Below, piece after piece: positions 23,835 to 36,084 of a DNA stretch of 64,000 nt. The notes under the pieces are model-generated. The model was not told the DNA's origin and ran no database searches. It saw only the letters and a list, made by a program, of their open reading frames with translations. Each line of letters starts with the position of its first letter. Position 1 is the first letter of the stretch. The translations under genes were made by a program, and so were the position numbers. This DNA is from Cornus controversa (taxonomy: Eukaryota > Streptophyta > Magnoliopsida > Cornales > Cornaceae), in contig CM048845.1 in assembly GCA_026545225.1 (NCBI GenBank), forward strand, positions 95,296,533 to 95,360,532, given 5' to 3'.

Positions 23835-24116
23835 ATCTGCAAGTGGGAAGGTGTTGCATGTGGTCATCGCCATCGTAGAGTCATCAGCATTGATCTAAAG
23901 TCCAGAGGCTTAGTGGGTTTGTTGTCACCTTATGTTGGAAACTTGAGCTTCCTTGGGGTGTTAGAGCTCTCCAACAACACCCTTCAAGGAGAACTACCTC
24001 CTCAAGTTGGCCATTTGTTCAGGCTGCAGAAATTGAGCCCGAATAACAACAGCTTTCAAGGTAAAATTCCAGCCAACTTATCCCACGGCTCCAACCTCGC
24101 GTATCTTGGTCTATTT
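23835..24116 (+). pseudogene. LRR-RLK relic: LRR cap and first repeats
   Basis: It encodes ICKWEGVACGHRHRRV followed by about three LRRs (LVGLLSPYVGNLSFLG onward), ending at NLSHGSNLAYLG. It matches residues about 70-160 of RLK-A and RLK-B with the frame open. No signal peptide, further LRRs, or kinase follow. It is a truncated tandem copy. Confidence 0.85.
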
Positions 24117-27100
24117 GTTGTTATTTATTATTTCAGTTAGACTTTCTTTTTAGCATTTATAAATCTTTTCTTTTATCCTTGTATTCTATACTTATTTGTT
24201 ATCAGTTGCAGATATTCCTTACGTTTTATATGTGAGACTGGCCACCTCATGCGTAAAATTTTGTAAGGGGCATTTCACACACGGCTCTTGGCTCATGATC
24301 TCGAATGATAACTCTCGTAGTAGAGTCTCTTTGAAAGATTACTAGCTATTTTCTTCAAGATAGGAAGTAACTAGTTGCATCGTTACTCCTAACCTTGAGG
24401 AATCGAGCTTGTATAAAACCACAATGGTCCTTAGGCCATTTTTGGCGCCTAAGTGTATTGTGATATGGTCTGGGTGGTTATAGTGTCATAATGAGGCATA
24501 CGGTGCCATAATTATAAACGGGGAGATGAGTTAAGTGTAGAATGGAGGATTGAGAGGAAAGCTTGTTGGGCTAGGAGCATAAACTGGAAAGTTATACTAA
24601 ATTGACTTGCGAAGGCTTTGTCATAGCATTCCTTGCATACTTGATTAGTCCATGGGGAATAAGAATTGTGTTCATAGTTGCAACTAAGGGTGGTTATGGA
24701 AGGGACATGTGGCGACATGCCATGTATGATCGATAACAACCGTCAAATGTCACACTAGAAGTCTATAAATACCTCATGGTGTGGGGCCATATGACACATT
24801 CTGACCCCATCTCCCTCCTAATCACTCTTGCTTTCACTCTCTCCCGTCTCATAGTTAGCTCATTTTTCCTATATAGTTTCTTCATTCCAGTCCAGTTAAG
24901 TGTTACTCATTCCTCTTCCTAACCAGATGCCTCACATTTACTGTCATCAAAAAAAAAAAAATGACGTCAACTTATGCAAAATAGATTAATTGATTTACTT
25001 TAATTTCTAATCTGGCTATCAGCACTTAGCCATAAGCATGCTCATAGGTTATGGTCATCAAACAAGATTTTGTGCGAAAGGCCACCCCCTAAATTGTAAT
25101 GTACTGAATGCAAATATGTTAATTTTTTTTATGAAACTTTTAACGGTAAGAAACATCCTGGAAATTGAAGAGTCAACTACTTATCGGACATCAATTTATA
25201 GGGAAATGCTTGGAAAGTTCAAAATCAATCCTGAATGTTGAATTTGAGCCAATTTTGAGACTAAACAAATGAATCTGATTTCACTTAGTAGGGAATCTGA
25301 AAAGTGGGGTACAAAATGAAGTCATATCCAAATTCAAAGGTTTTAAGAAAAGGGGGTTGAGACAAAATGTACTACTACAAAAGTTATATGGCATTTGCAG
25401 AAGTGAACTTAGATTTAGGTTTGTACCAATTTTTACTTTAGGGCTTTTGTTTGCATTTTTGGTGGCCAGATAAAGGTGGAAGATTTGAAGCCTTGGTCCA
25501 TTATGTTTGGACAGGAATCGAAGTTGTTATTTCTTTTATTTATTTTTTTAAGATGACAAAGTTTTGGATTCTTGTAGGTGCTATTTATTCTTAATTTTTT
25601 GTTTACTGATGATGTTATTCTTAATTACGTAATTATCTAAAAAATATGTTGTTTATGCATCAATCTGCTTTTTTGTGTGCGCGCGCAGAGTAACATAGAA
25701 GTGGTTCATCTTAGGTAATCTTCGTTTTGTCTGAAGTTGAAAATAAAAAGATAAAACTGAGTAAAATACCTCAACAATGCTTTGATTGAGTAATACTTAT
25801 TCAAACTAAGTTGAGCGTAGTTGGAAAATGCGTGTGCTGTTTCAAACATGAAAATAAAGAAGTAGAATTATATGAGGTGGAAAGGGCCTTCGTAGGCGTT
25901 GCGTAAGGTCTAGCCAATAAAAGGATTCTAAAAAATACTTTTTCTTTATATTATAATTTTTTTTTTAAAAATTAATCTACTACTATTAGAATTCTTAATT
26001 TTTTTTCCTTTTATTATTAGACTCCAACCAATTTCGCAATTTTCTTAAAAAAATTTCTCTCTCTCTCTCTCCACGTTACACTCGCCGAAAGATTGTATTT
26101 AATATGTACCAACTCTTAAATGCTCTGTAACACTAATCGATAATTTTAGAAAACTGAAAATTGTAAAACTTTTCATTTCCATTAATTTTTTTTATTTTTT
26201 TATTTTTATGTTTTCGACTTTTTCTTCCTCTGGCATGGTTTATCTTTTATATTATCTCGCAAACTCTCCAATCTCTATCTCTCTCCTCTCTCTTTCATTG
26301 CAACGTATTTTCCTTATCCGCTCATTAGAGTTGTAAATTTATTGAAAGTTTTTAAGTTATTAGTTACAAAATAATTGAAATTTTTTTGAAGCATTAGACC
26401 GAATTTTTCTAACATCAGGTTCTTGTTCTTTAATTTAAGTTATTTTGTAGACTTATTATTTTTTGTTAAAATTGTATATTTTGTTTCTAATCATTGTTAT
26501 TTATATTATTGAATGTAAGAATATGTCTATGAATTAGAATATGAAAAACTTAAAAAGAAAAAAAAAACTAATTCAATCTCAAAAAGAAGCTCTTATAAAT
26601 TGTTAACTCTAATAATCGAACAAAAAAAAAATTAGGTTAAAATTCTACAAAGAAAACAACAAAATCATCTAAAAAAATTAGAAGATTGTAGAATAATGAA
26701 AGAAAAATATATTAGTGACTTGATTCATAATGATAATCAAATGTGTGATAAGAAATTTTTTTCTGAAGAATAAAAAAAAATTATAAAAAAAAGTGAAACA
26801 AGTAAGAAAAATAAATATGTTAATCAAAAATCATATTCATAATTTTGTATCTCCTAAAGCAAGAAAATAATTTTTAAATAAGTATTATTAATTATTATTT
26901 GATATTAATATATTAAATATTAAAATGTCACTTTTATAATTTTTTGACTAAGGGCTCAAATTATGCTGAGCGGCCGTCAGTGAAATATGTGTATTCTTCC
27001 GTTGATAATTTATTAATTAGTTCATGTGGAAAAAGGAATTGGCTCAACAAAGCCAGCCATGTGACTGAAACACAAGCTTTTAGTGGAGCCCTTCAAGTGT

Positions 27101-27700
27101 GATATTTTCCTTTCATGATTATCTTATTCCAAAACCAAAACAATTTCCAGATCTACTACCGTTTTTGCGAGATTATTTTTTAGTTTGTTGCAGCTGCAGA
27201 ACCTACTCTATTTTTGGATGAGAGTAGATGACAATTTATCATGCTCTATTAAACCGATTTTGAAAGAGCATAAATAGTTTTTAGACAATTATGCGGTGAA
27301 AGAAAAAAAAACTTACCATAATTGTGAGACAGAGATGTGATCAAACATCTCACCTTATTTCATTTATATTTTATATTTACTATATTACCTTTATATACAT
27401 TATACACATACAAAATTAGTGTTACATACTTATATATATATATATATATATATATAACCTCTAGTTATTCAAACTCACTTAAATTAACACGTTTTGAATA
27501 CAAAAAATTGCATATCACCACATTACTCCTATTTAAATGGTCCTGTCATAAAAAATATATATATCAAAATGCCTTGAAATAAAATTATAATAACTAGTTA
27601 AAAGTGGGTTCAATTTGATAAAAATTGGTAAAAAAAAAAAAGAGAGAGAGAATGTAAAATTTTGACTAAAGTGTGTAATTTATTATAAAATATTTTTAAT
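24117..27700 (+). other. Intergenic, AT-rich, no gene seen
   Basis: Positions 24240-24900 have the look of a worn LTR, with a TATAAATA near 24763 followed by a CT-rich leader; no ends were found and this is weak. Positions 25310-25400 and 25810-25870 resemble blocks at 36910-37030 near RLK-C, so some of this is duplicated cluster DNA. Positions 27020-27130 resemble 37545-37735. Short frames here show no family signature. Confidence 0.4.
27478..27602 (+). repeat. Cluster-specific dispersed repeat, copy 1 (3' part)
   Basis: It shares 'acacgttttga', 'tacaaaaaattg', 'tttaaatgg' and 'aaaataaaattat' with copies at 29745, 36325, 38088 and 39085. A (TA)n tract lies just upstream at 27430-27456. Confidence 0.55.
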
Positions 27701-28431
27701 ACAAAATTTTGACTGTATAATTATGCTACCGTTAATTCCTCAGGTTCTCATACCGCAAGGCCAAAGTCTTCAAATCCATCACCAACAATGCACAGGGAGT
27801 TGCTTTATAAAATGGTCATGACTTGCACGTGTGTTGAGTGTTTTAAAACAAAATTATGAAAAACAACTATGAGAAATTAGTCATATATTATACATACATA
27901 TATAACTAATTCTTATCATGTGTTGAGACTTTTGACAGATTTTTTATTAATCTATGAGAGAGATTTGCAAACAGTAGAAGTCTTCCCAATGTCTTTCCTC
28001 TTTTCAGTTTCCAGTGCGAAGAGACTCAAGAAAGAGACAGGGTAGACTTGGTGTTGGACTTTGGGTTTGGATCCAAATTGAGGCGTTCCTGGGTGAGTCC
28101 GACCTAGTTAAAAATTTTTAATTTTTATTTTGAAAATTAAGAAATAAGATAATATAAATATGTTATATTGTCTACTTTCTTTATATGCAATATACGCATA
28201 CACAATATCTCAGAGAAAATCCTAATATCGAAATTCTCTATCAATTGTTTTAGAGACCAAATAAAAAGTTCTTGGACTGTGAATTTGAGTGTTATGCTAG
28301 TTTTCGTAGTATAGTTCCACCGCGAGATCTAAAAAGGCTTTGGAGGCATGTAAAATAATTGATTCATTAATTCTTTTGGGTTAAAGTTATATTGAAGTAA
28401 TCCGATTCGCTTCCGCATCGATTAATATTAT
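27603..28431 (+). other. Intergenic with scraps of RLK upstream sequence
   Basis: Positions 27750-27990 share 'aagtcttcaaatccatca' and 'agtcttcc' phrases with 31585-31680 and 36755-36830, which lie upstream of the receptor kinases. No gene is seen. Confidence 0.4.
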
Positions 28432-29683
28432 GGATAAATACTGTTTACACACCTCAGTTTAGGCAATATCCCGAATACACTCCTTGTAGTTTCAATAATC
28501 CCGACTATACCCCTTTAATTTTGGAATCACGTATCGACTTGCCCCCTCCATTAGTGTGATGTCAACAAACAAACGGAATATGCAAACATCAGCAGCAGAA
28601 AAGTGAGTGAATGGTCCTTTTTACCCTTCTAATACATAAAATAACATATTTGACCTCATTAAGTCATGCACAATTACAAAACTAGCCTTATCAACCACCC
28701 ATATACTCTCTCTATTCCTTTAAATAAATAAATAAATATATATATATATATATATTTATTTCTGTTATATATATATATTTTTTTCTCTCTCCCTCCTTCA
28801 CCTTTCTCAATTATCTCTCTCTTCTTCTCTTCTCTTTCTCTGTAAATTCTCTCTCCACCTCACTCTTAGCTTCCCTCTCTCTCACTTGCTTCCTCTCTCA
28901 CCACTCTCTAATTGAGTCAACTGCCACCACCATTGGAGCACCGCCTCTGCCGACGGTGACTAAACCCAACTGAACCACCATCTTCTTCAGCCAAGCACTG
29001 TCGTGCCGACCAAACCCACCACCAAACTGAACCACCATCTTCTTCAGTTGAGCACTGCCGCACCGACCAAACCCACCACCAAATAGTCGCAATCACCAAT
29101 CAAACCACACCCACTTCGGAACAAGACCAAATCAGATCACACCCACTCTTGCGCCGGAACAGACCACAATAGTCACAAACCACAGCGCCAGCGCCACAAC
29201 CACTTGTGTCACTGCCAGTGCTACGAACAGTCAACATCAGACCCAACCAGTACTGCTCTGCCGTGGTCCAGACGATAGCTTCCCCCGTTACCACAGTCTG
29301 GTTTGTTGCTTCGACAAGTAGATCTGACGCACTACAAATATAAATTTACATGGGTGGCTGTTGTAGATGGTGGAGATGGTGTGATGAAGTTGATGGTTGT
29401 TGATGAAGGTGTGGACGAAGATAGAGTGAGACAGGCGTGAGACATTAAAGAGAGAAGGTAAGAGAAGAAGAGAGAGAGAGAAGGGCAGTTCAGTCTTTTA
29501 ACATTATTAATTTTTATTAATTAAATTAAATATTTTAATCAATGGTAAATTTGTAAAATCACCAAAAACCATTAGTCAGACTAACGGCCGTTAGTTACAA
29601 GGGGTGTGGTTGGGATTATTAAAACTAGAGAGGGTCTAGTCGAGATATTACCTAAACTGAGGGGGTGTAAGTGGTATTTACCC
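28432..29683. mobile_element. Non-autonomous MULE, Pack-MULE-like (1252 bp)
   Basis: A perfect 9-bp duplication TAATATTAT flanks it (28423-28431 and 29684-29692). Inverted ends of about 85 bp start GGATAAATACTG and, reversed, GGGTAAATACCA, and share 'CCTCAGTTTAGG'. The core at about 28900-29300 is much richer in G+C than the flanks. It contains a direct repeat of about 60 bp around 'ACTGAACCACCATCTTC'. This suggests captured genic DNA, but I could not recognise a parent gene. The small open frames in the core are not supported as genes. Confidence 0.85.
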
Positions 29684-29744
29684 TAATATTATTTTCCTAC
29701 ACTTGGGAAAATGATTGAAAGACTTCAGAAAAAGACTAGCTTTC

Positions 29745-29995
29745 TACAAAATTGCTATAGATGAAACGAAAATTTTCTCACAGAATTTTTTAAGAGCTTA
29801 CTCTCGTGCACTTTTTTTTGTTTTTTTTTTCCAAGAGGTGCACCTCATGACAACTGTCATGAACTCTCTCTTAAATTAACTGTTTTTGGTACAAAAAAAT
29901 TGTGTGCCGACGATATCATCATATTGCTCATATTTAAACCATCTTGTCATTAAAAAAACATATCATAATATCCAGTTCCTCCTCAATATATTAGG
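29745..29995 (+). repeat. Cluster-specific dispersed repeat, copy 2
   Basis: Nearly full-length relative of 38088-38342: 'tcacagaattttt', 'gtgcacctcatgacaac', 'tacaaaaaaattg', then 'cattaaaaaaacatat'. Confidence 0.6.
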
Positions 29996-30500
29996 ATGCC
30001 TAAAGTGAAAATTTCAAAAATGAACTTTTCATATTTATATATATTGAAATCAAATACTAATAATCATTTTATTCACAAATCATTCTTTTGAAACGCAAAT
30101 TAAATTACTAATTTAATTTTTCAATCTAAGTTTTTTATAATTTCTGTTTAATAGATATGGCTAATCCATTAAATCCTTCTTGTGAAATAGTTGAACTTAG
30201 GTTTCTAGTTTTGAAAAAATAGCAACTTGTCCAAAATATATTACTCCAACAAATTCTTTAGACGTATTTTGTAACTTCTTATGAAGTTGTGGCAGTCTAG
30301 AAAATACTTCCTATTTTTTAGCTTCAAAATAAAATATTAGTTTCAATTTTTTTGTAGAGTTTTTATCATTAGTAATATAGGCTTCAAGCAAATTATAGAA
30401 AATTTTAGATTGTAGAGGATTACCAAGAGACGTGAAAGAACATGAAATTTAGGGGAGATGAGGGGCATGAGAGAAGAAAATATTGAGGAGAAAAAAAATA
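29996..30500 (+). other. Intergenic, AT-rich, nothing recognised
   Basis: No reading frame, RNA or repeat signature was found apart from short A/T runs. Confidence 0.4.
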
Positions 30501-31070
30501 GGGTTAAATTCATAAAACTCCCTTCTAATATCAAAAATTCTTATAAAATCCCCTAAATTTTCAAAAACCCCCATCTACTATCAATTTCTCTTATATAAGG
30601 TCAAAGTTAAACGGCTCCGTTAATTTGATAACGAAATTACCAAAATATTCTTCCTTTATTTAATACAATAACTTCATAAAAAAAAGGTTATTTATAAATG
30701 ACGGATGTACCCTTTACGAATGGGCAATTTGAGAAAATTAAAAAGTAGAAGGGGGTTTCTTGATTGGGTTAAAATCATAAAACCCTCCTCTACTATAAAA
30801 AAATTCTCATAAAACTCCCCTCTACTATAAAAAATTCTCATAAAACCCCCCTTACTATGAGGGTATTTTAGTCCTTTTAATTTCAACAAACGCGTCAAGG
30901 ATAATTTAGTCATTTACACACCACTTAACAGATCACGTGAGATGCACGTGCCGCTTCTCCGTTAAGTTCAACAGAAAACTAACGGGAGGGGGCAAATTGA
31001 TTGATTTTTTAATATAGGGGGGTTTTATGAGAATTTTTGGTAAAAGAAGGGGGTTTTATGAATTTAACCC
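30501..31070. mobile_element. 570-bp MULE-type MITE with a nested end
   Basis: The ends are GGGTTAAATTCATAAAACTC and, reversed, GGGTTAAATTCATAAAACCC. Similarity extends into repeated 'ttctcataaaaccccc'. A perfect 9-bp duplication AAAAAAATA flanks it (30492-30500 and 31071-31079). A further end-like sequence starts at 30766 (GGGTTAAAATCATAAAACCC), so a second related element or duplicated end lies inside. It is about 1 kb upstream of RLK-B. Confidence 0.85.
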
Positions 31071-32112
31071 AAAAAAATAAGACAAAAGATTAGGAGAGAG
31101 AATGGGAGTAAGAGAAGGAAAAGATAAGAAGAAAGAAGAGAAAAAATAGGAGTTAGAAATAGAAAAATTAGAAAGAGATGTAGATGATACAATTTTGGCA
31201 CAAACGTTAAATATATATAGACTTCAAATAAATCTATTTAAATATATTAAAATTATATAAAAATGTAAGGGTGGGTCCGCTTTAACAAAATATAGTACTA
31301 AAAAAAAAATTTAGATGGGGTCATCTAGTGGTTGAAGTGCCACTGATGATTCGCTAAGAAATAAATATTATCAGTCAGTCGAAGGTGACACTTTAATTTG
31401 GTCAAAAAGTGGTTTAAAGAAAGCCAGTGTACAAGTTCAACGGTACTCTCTCTCTCACTCTTGTAGATATTAAGTGCATCCGGCCCGGCGCAACAAATAC
31501 CTACTCCTTCTTCTCTCTCCTGGTAATCAGAAGACTTGAAAAAGAGATACATACAAAAGACTTCTACTCGATCTTATTAGTGTGAGAAAGATTTGTAAGA
31601 GTACAAGTCTTTCCTACTATCTGTTTCCAATTAATGCCAAGAGACTTGGGAAAATGATCGGAAGACTTGAGAAACAGCCTTTCTGCATAGTTCCAAAGAT
31701 TCTAACTCAATAATTCCTTTAAATTTAAGATGATCATGCAATAACAACCATATATAAATCTCACCCGTTTCTCATTGCGCATGCATGCATCCCTCCAATT
31801 CTTAGAAAATCTCTAGCCCAACTTTAACGACACATTCTCTCTCCTAATTAAGTTTGTCATTGCGCATGGATGCATGCATGCATCCGTCCAATTCTTAGAA
31901 AATTTCTAGCACGACTTTAACGACACATTCTCTCTCCTAATTAATAGAGAAGACTTCCAAAGAGATCGAGGGAAGACAATTTGGAAATTAATTGCCTCAT
32001 ATCTTTTTCGCATTAACAACACAATACAAGTGATCCTAGCTTCTTGATATATAGATTCATACAAGTCTTTCAATCTATCCTCACATTTTTTTAAATCTTT
32101 GCACTTTCAAAA
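31071..32112 (+). promoter_or_regulatory. Upstream region of RLK-B
   Basis: Contains an 85-bp tandem duplication (31773-31942) and a TATATAAATC at 31751-31760. It also has leader sequence shared with RLK-A just before the ATG ('atacaagtctttc'). The TATA candidate is 360 bp from the ATG, so its use is uncertain. Confidence 0.35.
31773..31942 (+). repeat. 85-bp tandem duplication upstream of RLK-B
   Basis: Both copies run 'cattgcgcat...' to '...ctctcctaatta' and contain GCATGCATGC (RY-like) motifs. A third, partial copy at about 36828-36870 lies in the corresponding region upstream of RLK-C. Confidence 0.8.
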
Positions 32113-35100
32113 ATGAGTCCAATTATGCATCTCAACTCCTTCAAAATACAAACACTGTCCCTAATGTTCATTACGTTGCTGCATATCATCGTGATTACCC
32201 TCCCTAATGCTAATGCCACTGCCAGTGGTATTGTAACCATTGGCAAAAATGAGACAGATCATCTTGCCTTGTTGGCCTTCAAGTCAAAGATTATTCATGA
32301 CCCTCAAGGTATCTTGAGCTCATGGAATGAGTCCCTTCATTTCTGCAACTGGGAGGGGGTTGCATGTGGTCATCGCCATCGCAGAGTCGTCAGCATTCAT
32401 CTAGGGGCCAAAGGCTTAGTGGGTTCATTGTCACCTTATGTTGGAAACTTAAGCTTCCTTCGGAGTTTAAAGCTCTTCAACAACACCCTTCAAGGTGAAA
32501 TCCCTCCTCAAGTTGGTCATTTGTTCAGGCTGCAGATATTGAACCTGAACAACAACAGCTTTGAAGGAGAAATTCCAGCCAACATATCCTACTGCTCCAA
32601 CCTCTGGTATCTTGGTGTATGTTGCAATAAGCTAGTTGGGAAACTTCCGAAAGATCTTGGTTCCTTGTCAAAGCTCACAAATCTCATCATTTTCTTTAAT
32701 TACTTGACTGGGGAGATCCCTCAATCCATTGGAATGACTCCTCTGGAATATGTGTCTGCAGCTGACAATCTTCTCACGGGCAGTCCTCCTAAAGCCTTGG
32801 GTCAACTAAAAAACCTAAAAAGACTCATACTTGGTGGCAATCAACTTTCTGGTACCATCCATCCTTCCATTTATAATCTTTCTTTTCTAACTGTTCTCTC
32901 TTTGGAGGAAAACCAACTTCATGGCACTCTTTCACCGAGCTTCGGTCTGCTGCTCCATAATCTTCAAGTACTCCTTTTGTGGGGGAACAGATTAACTGGA
33001 CCCCTTCCGCTCTCAATATCCAATTGTACAGCACTAGGAAACGTTGATATTGCAGAAAATAATTTCAACGGAAAATTAGGAATTAATTTTGGAGGCCTCC
33101 AGAATCTCAACAAAATTTTCATATATAAAAATAATTTAGGAAGTGGAGAGCAAGATGAAATGAACTTCATTGATTCTATGGCCAACTGTAGCAATTTGGA
33201 GAAAGTAGATATTTCTGTTAACCAATTTAGAGGGCTCTTACCCAATTCTGTGGGCAATTTCTCAATACAACTTTCTTTTCTACTTCTTGGTCAAAATTTC
33301 TTATATCGACAACTCCCTTCAACTATAGGTAATCTTGTCAATTTAAATATTTTAGCTGTAGAAACTAATCAATTCACAGGCACAATTCCAGCTACTATAG
33401 GAAATCTTCAAAAATTACAACGGGCATTTCTTAACGGAAATACATTCAATGGGGAAATTCCAGAATCTATAGGAAACTTGTCATTGTTGACAGAGCTTTA
33501 CATGGCTGGGAACAGATTGATGGGAAACATACCCTTGAATCTTGGAAATTGCAACAAACTTTTATTGCTTGATCTTTCCCAAAATAATCTTAGTGGCACC
33601 ATACCCAAACAACTTTTGACAATTTCAGCTCTTGCTATTTTACTAGATCTATCTCGAAACCGTTTGTTTGGATCCCTCCCTTCAGAGGTTGGCAACCTCA
33701 AAATTTTGGAGGTGTTGGATATATCTAAGAATGAGTTGTCTGGTGAAATTCCTAATAGTCTGGAGAGTTGCACTAGCCTGGAAAATCTCTATATGGAGGA
33801 AAACTTTTTTAATGGATCTATTCCTCAATCATTGAGTTCTTTAAAAGGTATTCTGAATTTTGATCTTTCTAGGAACAAATTGTCTGGACAGATTCCGAGA
33901 TTCTTGGAGCATTTTTCCTTAAAGAATCTTAACTTATCCTTCAATGATTTTGAGGGTGAGGTGCCCATTGAAGGAGTTTTTGCAAATGCTAGTGCAATAT
34001 CAATTGTTGGAAACAATAGGCTCTGTGGGGGTATACCCACACTTCAACTACCAAAATGCAACATCAAACAATCAAAGAAACATAAAAGCTCTCTTGTGCT
34101 CATTTTAGTGATCTCGATAGCATGCACACTTCTGGGTGTTACAATGGTACTATCTTTCTCATTTTGTTGGGTTAAAAAGAGAAGAAATGCTCAACCTTCT
34201 GGAATATTGTTGAGGGAATCGTTATTGAAAGTGTCTTATGAAATGCTCCTCAAAGCAACTGACGGGTTCTCTTCAGCAAATTTGATTGGTGTGGGTAGTT
34301 ATGGCTCTGTCTACAAAGGAATCCTGGATCCAAATGAAACAATTGTTGCAGTCAAAGTACTAAACCTCCAACGTCGGGGAGCTTCCAAAAGTTTCCTAGC
34401 CGAGTGTGAAGCCTTAAGAAATATCAGACATCGGAATTTGGTAAAGACCATAACTTCTTGCTCAAGCATTGATTTCCAAGGAAATGATTTTAAGGCTCTA
34501 GTTTTCGAGTTCATGCCCAATGGGAGTTTAGAGAGTTGGTTGCATTCAAGTTCAACATCTAATAATGGAGAGAATGATCAAATTCAGAGCCTAAACCTTC
34601 TTCAAAGAATTAATGTTGCAGTTGATGTGTTATCTGCACTTGAGTATCTTCACCATTATTGTCAAACACCAATAATTCATTGCGATCTAAAGCCAAGCAA
34701 TGTCCTACTTGATAGTGACATGGTTGCTCATGTAGGAGATTTTGGGCTAGCAAGGTTTGTTCAACAACTCACAAATCCAAATCAAAGCAGTTCAATTGCA
34801 GTAAGGGGAACTATTGGTTATGCTGCTCCAGGTAAGGATGCATAATACATTATTGTTTCTTTTTATTTGCATTGTCTTGCTCTAGGTTTGAAACTGCGTC
34901 ACTAAAGACACCATAACTGATACCCAACTAGCTTCTTAGGATTAAAATTTTAATTAATTTTGTGAATGGCAGAGTATGGTCTAGGAAGCAAAGTGTCAAC
35001 AAAAGGAGATTTATACAGTTATGGGATCTTGGTATTGGAGATGATGACAAGGAAAAGGCCTACTGACAGTATGTTTGAGGGAGGTCTTAACCTTCATAAC

Positions 35101-35379
35101 TTTGCTAGGATGGCTTTGCCTGACCGTGTTATGGAGATTGTAGACCCAATACTTCTGAACGTTGATGATGAAGAAGAGGTAGCAGCAGTGTCGAATAGAA
35201 ACCGGGTTCCTGAAGAATTAAGAAATGGCATCAGAATGGAGTGTGTGTTGTCAATGATCAAGGTTGGAGTTGCATGCTCCATGGAGTTGCCACAAGACCG
35301 GATGGACATAACTGATGTCCTGCATGAGCTGAATTTGGTCAAGAAAAATCTTCAAGGCGCGCATTCGAACAACTCCTGA
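32113..35379 (+). CDS. RLK-B: LRR-XII receptor kinase (EFR/Xa21/At3g47570 type), apparently intact
   Basis: Exon 1 is 32113-34831 and exon 2 is 34973-35379, with a GT-AG intron in phase 1 as in the LRR-XII family. Together they encode 1041 residues, the usual length. In order: signal peptide (about 1-38) and LRR cap (DHLALLAFKSKI, CNWEGVACGHR). About twenty LRRs with LxxNxLxGxIP consensus follow, then NNRLCGGIP, a transmembrane helix (about 660-683) and a kinase. The kinase has GVGSYGSVYKG (about 725), VAVK (about 747), HCDLKPSN (about 856), DFG (about 875) and APEYG formed across the splice. HCD means a non-RD kinase, as in FLS2, EFR and Xa21. The likely role is perception of a microbial or self ligand at the plasma membrane; the ligand cannot be inferred. 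It is the only complete LRR receptor in the window. Confidence 0.95.
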
Positions 35380-35841
35380 CGGATAATGGTAAGAGCCAAA
35401 ACTCAAAACTTAAATGTCTTTATATTTTCTTGTCCTTTCTGTAGTTGGTTTAAAAATTGTATTACAAAACATAGCTTTGTGCTTTGGTTACCAGATTGGG
35501 GTAGGGTCCAAACCCTTGACAGATGGAGAATGAAATTCTAGCCCTTCTACTGTTCTTAGGAATGTCAAGGTACCATCAGATTCAAGCTCAAATCTCTAAA
35601 ACTCAAGGACTCTGCTTCAACTAGAAGGCTTGCATCTGAATGGAACCTTTCTATCAGCAATGACTAGCTATTTCAGAAGGATGCTGTTTAATTCTTAAGT
35701 TCTTGTTGCTGTGTTGTTGTAGTTAGTTGATTGCTTGTTGGTCGGTGGTTCTGCTGATGTTGTAGTTAGTCCTGTATTGGTTTCTCTTCTGTTCATGTAG
35801 TGGTCAATTTTGTCTAGTTTTCCAGAGCCATTTTTGTTTAG
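35380..35841 (+). repeat. RLK-B 3' flank, duplicated after RLK-C
   Basis: It matches 40739-41195 almost base for base ('gccaaaactcaaaacttaaa' onward). It includes the probable 3' UTR and marks the downstream part of the duplicated unit. A further copy of 35727-35870 lies at 37205-37348. Confidence 0.8.
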
Positions 35842-36032
35842 AGGTCTAATTTGGGACTTCACAATTCAAAACTATAAAGCTCAAAAATGTGAAAAGTAAA
35901 CAAATTAACCACACTATGATCGTAGCTCAGGACAGTGTTGTACATGTATTGATGCAGAACAACTTGTGCTGTTGGTGTATGACCCCAACAAGAGCCTTTT
36001 CGATCGTATGTCGCATGAGCGCACGCCATGGC
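35842..36032 (+). pseudogene. Fragment of the membrane-anchored kinase gene (intron end plus start of exon 2)
   Basis: It matches 43447-43642 of the kinase at 42438-44230. It covers the last 125 bp of the intron and the first codons of exon 2, reading EQLVLLVYDPNKSLFDRM against EQLLLLEYVPNKSLFDRM. The match stops within the first 25 codons. This is what remains of a kinase gene that once followed RLK-B. Confidence 0.85.
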
Positions 36033-36049
36033 TATATTTGTGTGAATTT

Positions 36050-36082
<33 letters not shown>

Positions 36083-36084
36083 AA
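36050..36084 (+). repeat. (TA)n(TG)n microsatellite
   Basis: An alternating TA tract grades into GT repeats. Confidence 0.85.

Noticed and set aside
24240-24900. A full LTR retrotransposon with a TATAAATA promoter
   Set aside because: No ends, primer site, second copy or coding part could be seen.
28898-29294. Minus-strand frames with Trp/Gly repeats
   Set aside because: Overlapping frames created by the G+C-rich internal repeat of the Pack-MULE-like element; no family signature.
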